This document shows, piece after piece, positions 23,304 through 34,685 of a stretch of 64,000 nucleotides of DNA. Origin of the DNA: Berberis thunbergii (lineage: Eukaryota > Streptophyta > Magnoliopsida > Ranunculales > Berberidaceae); assembly GCA_003290165.1 (NCBI GenBank), contig QNQO01005782.1, positions 186,001 to 250,000 of the forward strand, given 5' to 3'. The notes under the pieces are model-generated. The model was not told the DNA's origin. It saw only the letters and a program-made list of their open reading frames with translations, and did not search any database. The position numbers were made by a program, and so were the translations under genes. Position 1 is the first letter of the stretch. Each line of letters begins with the position of its first letter.

Positions 23304-23784
23304 TGATAAGCATTCAAAACTAGGGTTAGGCAGGTTCGGTTAACCAGCCCTAATAACCAAAACCGAGGACGGGACCAAACTTAAAAAAAATGGATTCTTA
23401 GGAACAGAGCCCAAACCAATTAATCGGAGTCTCGGGTAACCGAGAATTCAGGCCAATTCTGGAGCTTGGGCAGTGGTAAGGAACTGAGACAGAGAGTCGT
23501 TTGCCACAATGAAAAAGAGGTCTAGCTCTCCATGGCTTCTTTTCTTCTTTTTTGTTATATTAATCAACATCCATTGTAAGACAGAAGATAGAGGAGATGT
23601 TGATCAACATCCATTGCTTCTTTTCTTCTTTCTCGAATAACGCAGCAAGCTCAGAGTTGTCAACGATGAAAAGAAGATTACCCATGAAAAGTTTTAAGTC
23701 AGGGGAGAAATTGGCCTCATCCCTACTGTCGACCTTCTCTTGGTCGAATTCAGAGAAAATTGTGACGTTTTGTACAAAGCTAGA

Positions 23785-24435
23785 TGTGGATGCAAATTTC
23801 AGTCGGATCACGCGAAACAATCTGCATAAGAAATGATCATGTGTTGATCACGCGGAGTAATCTGCATAAAGTAAAAATTAACTCTTGACACCGGTGTGGT
23901 GCCTGCCACGGGGACTTCGATGCCAAAGTTAGAACAATGTTTATAGGAAAAATGAAAAATATCTTTATTCTTGAAGATAAAATTGTAAGTCAGGAAAGTG
24001 TTACCCCCAAAAACTTTTGCATTTGACTATTTATAGAGGCTGAAAGTGTTAACTGTTGGCTGATGAGTGAGACACGTGGCTGATGAGCAAGACACATGGC
24101 TGATGAGTAAGACGTGTGGCAGATTAGTAGGTTATCTACTTGCAAGTGGTTGCAACTTCTTTAAGGCAGTTGTAACTTCCATGAGTGGTTATAACTTCCC
24201 GTTTTGAGGTATCTCTTCTGCAAGCCCACATGCTCAGCTAAACATGGTGGTTGACGCCAAACATTTCTTCTCTGCTGAGGAAATAGTGTTCTACTGATAC
24301 TGAGTTTGTATTGGGCCCGGGCTTAGGCCTCCTATACTTGTAGCTTTCGTGGAAAATCTTCGGATTTCTTAGAAAATGCCCAAATCTTTGGGCTTCTTTA
24401 TCCAATTGGGCTAAAGGTTATTTTCTGCTCCCACA
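23785..24435 (-). mobile_element. 3' LTR of Tat element
   Basis: Transcription runs minus. A TATAAATAG box (inverse at 24027-24035) is the likely core promoter. Compared with the 5' LTR it has many substitutions and a small deletion near 23811. Confidence 0.85.
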
Positions 24436-24452
24436 AATGCCCCTCATCTCCT
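24436..24452 (-). promoter_or_regulatory. Polypurine tract of Tat element
   Basis: On the minus strand GGAGATGAGGGGCATT lies directly upstream of the 3' LTR; such tracts prime plus-strand DNA synthesis in LTR elements. Confidence 0.65.
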
Positions 24453-26029
24453 TTGTTTTTTATAAAATAAAAATAAAAATAATTTTTTTTTTTGTAACAA
24501 ATGAGATGTGCCTATGGAGCATGCCAAAAAATGAAGCTCCTTTTGTAATGAGAAACTTCCACCGAGGAGTTTCATCTGGATTAGATGTCTTCTTGTGCTC
24601 AAATATCTTCGTTGAGAAGTCTATTAAGACTATGAGTATTTTTGTATTCAAATATCTTCATTGAGGAGTCTATCATGACTAGGAATCTAGCTTGAGATAA
24701 ATTCTCCTTCTAAAAATTGTTATTTTATTTCATTTTTCTGAATTTACCGATCTTTTTTTTTATTAAAAAGAAAAAAGTTTCTTCTTTCTCCTCCATATCT
24801 GTAGACGGTGAAGCACAGGAGCTTATACTTCTTCTTTCTTTTGGCTTGGCTGATTGCAAGGTAAGATTTTCTTTTCTCTGTTTGTGTTTTTTTTATTTTA
24901 TTTTTTTACATCAACCCTTTGTGCCAAACTGAAGAAGCATCATATCTTCACTTCTTTTTCAAATGTCATCTTGCTTCTGTTGAGGCATATGTTGCCAATC
25001 TGGTTACAGACAGGCGAACGAATCCTTGTCTGAATTGTGGAAAAAGCATTTCGGTGCAAGGAATTCACTGATTGAAGCAAGCCAATCTCAACCCAACTTA
25101 GATCTTGTACCTGAGAACATAACGAAACCGAACACTGCAATAGTGCCTCAGTGTGTATGGGATGAAGTTTGTTAACGCTAAGACAAGTAGAATCATCAGG
25201 TTCAGACCCTGTTGCAACAAACATAGGTTTGTAGAACAAAATAAAATGAGAGTGGTTGATGTTGTAGTACGTGATTGAGCTGATTTGATGAAAACACGCC
25301 TTGGTTACGTTGATGTTGTTGGGTCATCCATGTGAGCCACCACCAAATACTCATCCATAAATATTAGACTGCTTCTCTGTAACAGGGTTTTTTCAATCCA
25401 TGTTGGATATAAGGACAAGGAGTTGAAGGATCCAAATCAAATAGAGTTCCTTCAATCCATGATTTGTGGTACCTTGATTTGGGTATATTGACCCTGTTAC
25501 TGTGAAGGAGGAGAGAGTTCCTTCAATCCATGATTTGAGTTCATTGCTTCTGTTACTGTGGAGGAGGAGAGTTGAAGGATCCAAACCCAAATCAAATTTG
25601 GGCTCATTGACACTTTCTTTTCCGATGACGCGCAACGGGGGCGATGGTGGTCGTCAACTGTTGTAGTGCATCTCCTATCAAACTCTCAGATTTCACCAAC
25701 ATATGGATCTAAAATCCAAATCAAATAGTCTCTGTAAATTTGGCCTTTTTTCTTCCTTATCCGGCGACGCGGCGTAGCGATGATGATCCACTGTCCATGG
25801 TTGCGAAATTTTATTTCACCCAATTTGAATTTCATCAAAGGATTCAAATTCATCGTCCCTGTAATTGAAAAGACTGTTCTTCCTGTTGAGTTTCTTCAAT
25901 TGGAAAAGAAAGGCTTTGTGTGTTATATGCAGCCACCGTTGTTGCTGGGTACCACCGTCACATTTTGATTTTAATTTTTTTAATCCAACTACATTTGCCT
26001 TACTTTTGTAATCATGTTTCTTTGCTCAT
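24453..26029. other. Tat 3' spacer before the antisense ORF
   Basis: No assignable gene. GAGTTCCTTCAATCCATGATTT occurs at about 25445 and 25511 within a partial duplication (25390-25600). Upstream exons of the antisense ORF may lie here but cannot be set. Confidence 0.45.
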
Positions 26030-26074
26030 TTGCAAGTGGGTTTTTTCTCTGATTTTATTCCGTATCTGGATACC

Positions 26075-27720
26075 ATGGGCTCTAAGAAGAAATCTGGTAA
26101 TAACTTTGTCTCTTATGACGAGGAACCTTTATACTGTCAAGGGGGCTCCATTTATCATGTTGAAAGATTCATTCCTAACTTGCCAAATTTGGAGAAAAAT
26201 AATTCATTTTTTAAATGGTTTGAAGTTAATCACTCCGCCTTTCTCGAAGGAGTGCATGTAAGACTAGTTGACCTGAGGAGTGGCAAAGAGCCTTGCATTT
26301 CTCCTGATAATAGAACCATCAAATTTCATCCATTCATTATCTCATTGCGCTTCAAATTTCCCATGCCAAAATTCTGTAAAGAAGTGCTATGTGAAATGGG
26401 ATGTGCCCCTGCTCAATGTTGCCCAAATGTATACAGAGCAATCATGTGCTTCTCCAATCTCAGTACTTTTTTTGGGCTTGAGTTGACTAAAGAAGAATTT
26501 TTCTTCTGCTTTGAGGTGAGAAGGCATGGTGATTATGCTCAACTTAGAGTAAAAAATATCAAACTCTTTGATGAGCTCAGCGCTGGTGACCATGATTGGA
26601 AGGACGCTTTGGAGATCAGCGGTGCCTGGGAAGGTGATATGGCAGATGGTCTTCTTGTGCCAATCCTCTTCTACCCATGTATGCATTTTCAACCCCTTAA
26701 TCTATAATTGTATATACATGCATTTTTGTAGTCTGCGCAGATTGCTTACTTTGTCACATTTGTTTGCAGGTGAGGAGATAGTGAAGAAAATATCTGTAAA
26801 GCCTGACATGGACAAGATTTGAAGGGCGCTTGGCATACCATCCGAATATCGCGAATGGAGGTGGTTGTTGAGCCCATTAAGAAATGAAGAGAAAGGTCTT
26901 CCTTCGGCTGAAGACATAGAGAGTTGGAAGAAGAATGTTGCTGATCTTATTGGCTTTTCCATTTCTACTAGTGAGGCTCTGTCTGAGGCTTCGTCAAAGA
27001 GAAATAAGAGTCCCCAGGAATCTACTAGAGTTGAGGTCGACTCGTCTACTGGGGAGGAAATATCTATTAAATCTCTTAAAAAGAAAAAAAAAACTTCTAG
27101 GCTATCTCCCTTGGTTGCAAAGGGATTATCCGCGAGAGTTGGAGCTTCTTCTGAAAAATCTCTTTCCAAAAAGAACAGTTGGAAGAATGTAACATCTCCT
27201 CTGTCTGGTCGTCCTCTTATTCCGAATACTAAGACTGTCCAACGCTATTTTGCCTTGACCAAGAAATCTATTAGCCATAAAGATACTTCTTCTATTCCCC
27301 AGAAACTTGACGCTACCCAACATTGTTCTGCCATGATTGAGAGATCTGTTAGTCAAAGAGACGTTCTTCTTCCTCCATTGGCCATGCAGGTTATTCCTTC
27401 TCTTGTGCAGCAAAATCTCAAGTAACTGAAGATCGTGTCGCAAGTTTAACTCGTACTCCTCTTGAAGCAAGGCTCATGCTGATCTCAAGAAAGTCTGATC
27501 TCTTGAAGCAGAACAGAGTTGACACTCCTAATATAAAACTGAAAAGTCTTGGTTCTTATACGCCTGCAACGGATGTTCCTTCTAAGTTAAATATTGTTCC
27601 AGGACCCTTTCCTATACAGGAAAACGTTATCTTGTCTCCTCCTATATCGAAAGCTAGTGTGAACACTCCAATTGAGGTACCCACTTGCAAGGTATTGCTA
27701 ATTGTTTTTTTTATTTTTTT
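26075..27720 (+). pseudogene. Tat antisense ORF with spliced-gene structure
   Basis: Exon 1 starts at ATG 26075 (MGSKKKSGNNFVSYDEEP) and runs to about 26680. It includes FHPFIISLRFKFPMPKFCKE and CPNVYRAIMCFSNLSTFFGL, the pattern of the PF04195 'putative gypsy type transposon' domain as I remember it. A GTATGC donor near 26679 and a TTTGTTTGCAG acceptor ending at 26769 would keep the frame and join P-C-E-E-I-V. Exon 2 continues to 27425 with one in-frame TGA (26820-26822), a Ser/Lys-rich segment near 27000-27090, and then a frame change into 27476-27690. It lies antisense to gag-pol, where Tat elements carry such an ORF. Function is unknown. Confidence 0.65.
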
Positions 27721-27879
27721 TTCATGATTTGAATTGTGGTCTGCTGACCGACTTTGGTTATTATGAATCCAAACTTTCCTTGTTTTTAGTATGTTCAAAT
27801 GTCGTCTCCCATACCAAAAAACAATGCATGAATAATAAACTTTAGAAAATATTTTCATAAAATTTTTATCATATATGCA

Positions 27880-28130
27880 TGGATGTACCTTTCACTTGTT
27901 GAGAAGAGGATGTGCCCTTCGATTGAGGAGAGGATGCATCCTTTCATCTGCCAAGGAGCGGTATTGTATCCTTCACTTACTGAGGAGAGATTGATCTCAT
28001 GCACCTGCTGAGTAGGGTTTACCTTTCGTCGGTTGAGGAGAGGTATTCTATTCTTTGCTTATAAGGAGAGGTGTCCTACCTTCTGCTAATCTGAAAGAAT
28101 AGGTGTTCCATACATTTCTGTACAAGAACT
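27880..28130. repeat. Degenerate tandem repeat, about 28 bp x 7
   Basis: Units each start with a version of GAGGAGAGG at about 27900, 27926, 27955, 27985, 28013, 28038 and 28065, followed by a pyrimidine-rich half. It lies between the integrase end and the antisense ORF. The rest of 27720-28410 shows nothing else. Confidence 0.65.
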
Positions 28131-28409
28131 TTGAGTTGTGATCTACCAAATGGGGAATTTGAGTAGATTTGTGAGTGAGAACTCAATCTTGGGTTGTATC
28201 GTACATATTCTCATCTACTGAAGAGAGATATGTTTTTATTTGAAAAAAAAATACAAGTACAACCTTTTGTAGGACTTTTACATTCCTCGACTGAAGAAAG
28301 AAAAGTGTAGTGCTTACACATTTTTAATAGGTATGTTCATCTACTGGAAAGGTAAATACAATCAAGTCTTTTTAGTATGTACATTGTATTTTATTTCTGA
28401 AAAGCTAAA

Positions 28410-30404
28410 ATACTATAATATACTTGATAGGTAGTCTGCCGACGACAGAATGATCTGCTTGTAGGGTCATCTACTGAAGATGAGTTACACATAGTACTTT
28501 CTAAGATTGTTGGCGTTCCATTGTCTAGGGATTTCTTTGCCTTCAAGCGTGTCCAGTGTATAGCTTCCCCGACCGCCAACTCTACTCACTACGTACGGTC
28601 CTTCCCAATTAGGATCTAACTTTTTTTACCCTTCTACCTTTCTGGTAACGAAGGCCTTTCTCAAAACTAAATCCCCTGGTTGGAATTGTCTGATCTTGAC
28701 TCACTTATTGTAATAGGTCATAAGTTGTTGATGATAAGCAGCAACTCTTGTGGCAATTCTCTCTCGATTCTCTTCTACTAGATCCAAGTTAGTTGCCATT
28801 TCATTGGTATTTGCTGCTAAGCTGGATACTTTTGTTCGCAAGGAAGGGAATAATATATTGGGTGGGATGATAGCTTCGGTTCCAATGGCCAACGAAAATG
28901 AAGTTTCTCCAGTAGGTCTCCTTTTGGTTGTGCGGTAAGCCCATAATACTCCAGGTAACTCCTCAACCCATTTTCCTTTAGCTTTATCTAATTTTTTTTA
29001 TGCAATCCAGGATAGTTTTGTTGGATGCTTCAGCTTGACCATTCCTTGTGGATACCTAAGAGTTGAATTCTATCGCTTTATGTCGTGCTTCTCCAAGAAG
29101 AGTGTAATTTTCGTTCCCACAAATTGAAGACCATTGTTGATCACAATCGAATGCGGAATACCAAATCGATAGATTATGTTTTGCCAAATAAATTTATTTA
29201 CATCTGCTTCCTTGGTAGAGGCGAGGGCTTCAGCTTCAATCCATTTTGTGAAATAGTCGGTTGCCACAATCATCACATTCTTTTGTGCTGGAGCCATTGG
29301 CATTGGTCCTACAAGGTCAATTGCCCATTGCATGAAAGGCCATGGACTGATCTGCGGATTCAATTCTTCTGCTGGCTTAGTAGGAATTGGTTTGAACCGT
29401 GTGCATTTGTCACATCTTTGTACGAAGTCTCTCGCATCTTGATGCATGGTTGGCCAATAGTAACCAACAATCAAAGCTTTTTGTGCTAGTGATCTGCCCC
29501 CAGAATGATTTCCACAAGATCCTTCATGAATGCTATTTAGAACTTCAAGTACTGCTGGAGAACTAATACAGGTGAGGTTTGGCCGCAAATATGATCTACG
29601 ATAGAGCTTTTCTTTCTTTAGATAATATCTTGCAGCCTTTTGTTGAAGTTTCTTGGCTTGAACCTTATCTGTTGGCAGATTACCATTTAGTAAAAAATTG
29701 ATAATAGGATCTTGCCAAGTAGGACTAGCATCGATTATCATCATCTCGGCCTCTTCTTCAATACTTGGTGTCCCCAAGTGCTCTACTGGGATGGAACGCT
29801 TGAATTGATAATCTAAGGCTGACCCAAAGTTCGCTAATGAATCTGCATGAGAGTTTTTTGCTCTAGGGACCTGTTTAATTGTGAATATTGAAAAAGCCTT
29901 CAGAAATTCTTGGACTTTGTCTAGGTAGAGGATCATCCTTGGGTGTTTTGCAATGTATTCACCAGATGCCTGACTGGTTATAAGTTGAGAATCCGAATAG
30001 ATGGCTAGCCTTTTAACAGACAACTTTTTTGCTAGGCGTAGTCCAGCAAGCAAGGCCTCATACTCTGCTTCATTGTTGGAAGCTTTGAAACCAAGTGTAA
30101 TGGCTTGTTCTACCATGGTTCCATTGGGTGTGAATAAAACAAGTCCTGCTCCGGCACCCTTGTGATTTGACGATCCATCTACATATAAGTGCCATATATC
30201 TTTGTGTTGATCTGCCCCTGTTCCATTATGAATTGAGGAATCTTCTGTTGTTGAGGGGTGCGACATTGCTCTACTGGCTGACTTTGTCTCAGCTACTGAG
30301 GAAGGTGTGAATTCTACAATGAAATTTGCTAAGGCTTGAACCTTTATAGATGTCCTTGGCCGGTAGATCAAATCGTATTGGCTTAACTCAATGGCCCATT
30401 TCAT
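28410..30404 (-). pseudogene. Tat pol: second RNase H and integrase
   Basis: The frame 30404-29070 (444 codons) starts in the linker after the first RNase H. WHLYVDGSSNHKGAGAGLVL with NNEAEYEALLAGL and IYSDSQL is an additional RNase H domain with the expected acidic residues, which Tat elements carry. Integrase follows: H-x-H and CDKC of the zinc region (EGSCGNHSGG..., FVQRCDKCTRF), core MQWAIDLVGPM with its first Asp, but INNGLQF where the second catalytic Asp is expected, so Asp is replaced by Asn. After a stop near 29068 the rest continues to about 28410 (MAIGTEAIIPP, LGFQPGDLVLR-like, NWEGPYVV), with further stops. Confidence 0.85.
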
Positions 30405-31720
30405 GACTCTTTGAAATGCATCCGGGCTGTGGATGATTGACCGTAAAGATATTCCGTCATGATAATCACTTTATGGGCTTGAAAGTAAGGTTTCAACTTC
30501 TTTGCTGAAACCAAAAGAGCTAAAATTAATTTTTTTTCATTGTTGGGTACCTGGTCTCAGCATCGAGAAGAGCTTTAGATATGTAAAATATGGGAAGTTG
30601 TGCCCCCAGTTCTTCTCTGATGAGAGATGAACTCACTGCTACATTTGAAACTGCTAAGTAGAGGTATAGATCCTCTCCCGGCTGAGGTTTTGACAGTAGA
30701 GGACAAGATAAGTAAGTTTTCAAATTCTTAAATGCAGTTTCACACTCTTCATCCCATTTGTCTCTCTTTCCTTTTTTCAATGCTTTAAAAAATGGTTTAC
30801 ACTTGTTTGTTGATCTGTTTAGGAATCGATTCAAATCGGTTGTTCTACCTGTGAGACTTTGGATTTCTTTTGGAGTTGATGGTGACTTCATGTCAATGAT
30901 GGCCTTGATTTGATTTGGATGAGCTTCAATTCCCCTCTGAGTGACTAGGTACCCCAAAAATCTTCCTGATGAAACTCCAAAAGTGCATTTTTCTGGATTT
31001 AACTTCATTCAATATTTCCTTAGAATTCCAAACGTTTTTCAAGATTTCTGATGTGATCTGCCCGCTGAAGACCTTTAATTAGCATGTCGTCTACGTAAAC
31101 CTCCATGGTTATTCCAATTAAATGCTTCAAGATTTTGTTCATTAATCTTTGATAGGTCGCTCCAGCATTTTTTAAACCAAAAGGCATTACCTTGTAGCAG
31201 TAAGTCCCCTTTCGATGACAAATGAAGTTTTGGCTTAATCTGGTTCGTACATCATAATCTGATTATAACCTGAATAGGCACTTAGAAAGCTGAGCAACTG
31301 GTTACTAGATGTAGAGTCTACTAACTGATCAATGCGAGGCAGAGGATAGTTGTCTTTGGGACATGCTTTGTTGAGGTCAGTGTAATCTACACAAACTCTC
31401 CATTTTCCTTTTTTTTTCTTGACTAATACCACATTTGCCAACAGTCAGTGTAGGATACCTCCTCGATGAAACCGGCTGCCAAGAGTTTGTCAATCTTGGC
31501 CTCAATGATTGCTACTCTTTCCGGGGCAAAGTTACCCCTCTTCTGCACAGTAGGCCTACAGGTCAGGTCTACATGCAGTTTATGGAAGATCACAGTTGAA
31601 TCAATTACGGGCATGTCTGAGTCTGACCAAGCGAACACATCTTTGTTGCTTTGGAGGAAACTAATAAGTTATGCTTTCTCATCTGCGCTGAGGCGAGAGC
31701 CAATTTTCGCTTTCTTTCAG
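30405..31720 (-). pseudogene. Tat pol: reverse transcriptase and first RNase H
   Basis: Pieces in order from 31638: FAWSDSDMP, FAPERVAIIEAKIDKLLAAG, then VVLVKKKKGKWRVCVDYTDL and CPKDNYPLPRIDQLVD, SAYSGYNQI, VMPFGLKNAGATYQRLMN, and the catalytic YVDDML at 31081-31098. The frame 31008-30526 (KLNPEKCTFGVSSGRFLGY) covers the RT end and RNase H start. At least two frameshifts (about 31440 and 31015) and several stops break it. Confidence 0.85.
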
Positions 31721-31899
31721 GCAGATTAGGATCAAGAATTACAAGTTTTGTGTCTTCTTCTGGTCTCCATCCCTCCTCAACTGAGGATTCGAATTGAACT
31801 TCTCCTTCTTGATCTTGGTGTTGTAATTGCTATTGGGGGGTAGAAGGCGTCTTCCCTTTTGCTTCGGCTAAAGTGACGGGTATGAATTCCTTCTGTTTC

Positions 31900-32260
31900 G
31901 TTTCCTTTAATACTCGGCTGCACACCTCCTTGCAATGGCTTGATCACTCTTTATTTCTCCAACTCCACCTTCTGGGATTGGATATCTGATTTTTTTGGTG
32001 TACACAAGACGTGACAACATTAATTTTAGTTATCCATGGTCTACCCAAAAGTCCGTTGTAGGGAGAAGGCTTATCTATTATCATGAAGGTCTGCGAGCAG
32101 ATGACTGGTGGTGAGTAGACGTTTAGAATCATAGTGCCAATTGTTACGGATGTAGCCCCATTAAAGGCAGTCAAGACTTTTGTCTTTTACTGATAAGTGA
32201 TTCTAAATTCATTTGTTTGACAACTGAAAGTTGAAGTATATTGGCTGCACTTCCCTCATC
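31900..32260 (-). pseudogene. Tat protease region, degenerate
   Basis: The frame 32174-31944 includes FMIIDKPSPYNGLLGRPW, the conserved C-terminal motif of gypsy proteases. The N-terminal active-site motif is not clearly readable. Confidence 0.65.
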
Positions 32261-34334
32261 TACATGAATTCTATCAATCATTGCATGAGCGATCTGGATG
32301 CTGATGACGAGTGTGTCTTCATGTGGTAGATCAAGTCCCTGCAAGTCACTTTTAGTGTAGTGCCGATCATCTGATTTTCGATTGAGGAACTAATTGTGGG
32401 GCCATCGACTGAGGCGATTTGCACTTGAGCAACCGAAGTTGCTTGTTTGATCTTTCGCTTCCGTTCATTATTGGTGGAACCAAAAAGTTCAGATTCAACA
32501 AAAATTCCATTGATTCTTATGACTTTCTTTAGAGGTTCCTTGGCTACATCTCTTTCTTCAATTTGCTGAATGGTTTTTTTGGCTACATACTCTGTGCAAT
32601 GTTCTGCTTTGACTAATTCCTCAAGGTGGTCCTTCCATGCTCGACATTCTTTTGTTAAGTGACCAGTGGCTCCATGGAATGCACAATATTTATTCGGATT
32701 TCTTTTTGCTGCATCTCTCTTCATGGGTGGCAGTCTCTTCAGCCAAGGTTGGTTCTTTATCTCGTGGAGAATTTGATTGATTGGAACCGAGAATTCTGTG
32801 TATGCTCTATTGGTAGATGATTATTTTGCTGGAGAGTATGTTCTAACGTTTTTTCGCCCCTATTCTTCTTACTCTCCTTTTGATATATATTCTTTTGTGC
32901 AGGTTGGCTATCCTTCTTGAACACATCAGATACCTTAGCAATATTTTATTCATCGTCCTACAAGGCATAACATTCTGCCATGGTGAATACTTCTGCAAGA
33001 GTTTTGCTAGGTTTCATGGTCAGCTCACCGTACAACAGGTGGTCTGCACGCAGACCCTTCCTAAAAGCTGAGGATGCAATTTGATCATCACACCCAACGA
33101 TGCTCGCTTTTTCTGCCTTGAATCTTTTAATGAAGTCTCTAAGCGATTCATTTGACTTCTTCTTTATGTTGAAGAGGTGGTCGGCATGCTTTTTGACAGT
33201 TCGGTAAGATGAATATTTTTTTGTGAAGACAAGGGATAGATCTCCAAAGTTGCTGATCGACTGAGGGGTCAAAGTGTGAAACCAATCTTGGGCGACTCCC
33301 TGTAAAGTCATAGCAAATATTTTACACATAAGCGGGTCGTCATTTTTGTGTAGAGTAATGATACTTCGAAAATGCTTCAAGTGTCTCTTAGGATCAGAAT
33401 CTCCTTTGAAAGTGGTAAAAGTTGGTGTGGTAAATTTCGCTGGTAGAGGAGCCTCTTCGATGTTATCTGTAAAAGGCGAAATGTTCACCAGGGCCACCTC
33501 TCTGCACAGAGTATCATCTGGATTTCTCATAACCTGTAAATTCATCAACTGCTCTTTGACCATTCGTGCCACATCATCTGCTCCCAAGTGCTTGTGTGTA
33601 TCCTACTGATCAACCGTATGGTGATTTCGGTTCTGATTATCTGCGGTAGATGACTCATCACATTCCGAATTTGATGGTGACTTACCTACATGTGAGTGAG
33701 GTAGAGTTTTAATGGGATTCGCCTAAAGGTTCCTCTTGTTTTGACGAGCCTCTAAATGTGGGGCGTGGGACAAATCAATGTAATGGTCTGATCTCTTGTG
33801 TTGTTTGCATCCATCAGGATTCTGTCTTCTGCGTTGACCACTTATATTGGGTGTAATCTGTGGTCCTAGTCTTGAGTGCACGGTTGCTTGGGAGCCCAAT
33901 CTTGAGAAGACTCCCCTTTGAGGTCCGAGCCTGGAGTGCACACTTACTTGTGGTCCTAATCTTGAATGAATGCTCCCAAAGGGATTGTTTCCCTTTGATG
34001 AATGACCACTTCCACTTTTATGCACATGATCTGCTGGTATACGACGATGTGTCATCTGCCTTGGTTGTTCGCTCACTAATCGCTTTACCACCTGGGCTTG
34101 TTCTTTCAATATTTTGGTCAGATTGGCGATCTGACCTGCAAGATTATCTCGTTGTGTCATATCCATTTGGCTTGTGGCAGAAGGTTGCGAATGATGGTCA
34201 ACAGGCGGTGGCAGACCCACTATCAGTGGTTGTCCGGCTGGTAGCGGTTGAACTTGTGATGATGATGACAGCCTAATACGAGCAGAATACCTTGTAACAT
34301 TATTTTTGCTAGTTTGTTTTCGAGTTCCCACCAT
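32261..34334 (-). pseudogene. Tat gag, degenerate
   Basis: ATG at 34334 (MVGTRKQTSKNN) opens a 203-codon frame with repeats of the motif SRLGPQ. After two in-frame TAG stops the same frame resumes as the capsid-like region 33587-32958 (HLKHFRSIITLHKNDDPLMC, FHTLTPQSISNFGDLSLVF, LRDFIKRFKAEK). Then 32724-32278 gives YCAFHGATGHLTKECRAWKD, a C-x3-H-x4-H-x4-C variant of the zinc knuckle. Gag forms the particle and packages RNA. All frames are broken. Confidence 0.85.
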
Positions 34335-34337
34335 TGT

Positions 34338-34685
34338 ATAGAATTGAAAAAAGTGTTTGTGAATGAAATTGAAACTGGGTGAATGAAAGTTCTTTTTTAT
34401 GAATGGAAGAGAGCATGCAATGAGTTTAATTCAAGCTCTCATTGAAAGCACTAATTTGTGGATACAAATTTCCGTCGGATCACGTGTTGATCACATGGAG
34501 CAATCTGCATAAGAAAAGATCGCGTGTTGATCACGCGGAGTAATCTGCACAAAGTAGAAATTAACTGTTGACACCGGTGTGGTGCCTGCCACGGGGACTC
34601 CGATGCCAAAGTTAGAACAATGTTTATAGGAAAAATGAAAAATATCTCTATACTTGAAGATAAAATTGTAAGTCAGGAAAGTGTT
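34338..34685 (-). repeat. Duplicated Tat LTR end plus leader, inner copy
   Basis: The 230 bp from 34457 is the end of the 5' LTR (TGTGGATAC... inverse), and 34338-34456 is leader. The same sequence is at 37813-38159, with only about three differences over 348 bp by eye. It borders the captured DNA on the left. The leader contains GTGCTTTCAATGAGAGC on the minus strand, a motif seen after Tat 5' LTRs. Confidence 0.85.

Noticed and set aside
27890..28130. CRISPR-like spaced repeats
   Set aside because: Units are degenerate, spacing is not unique-spacer-like and the context is a plant retrotransposon.
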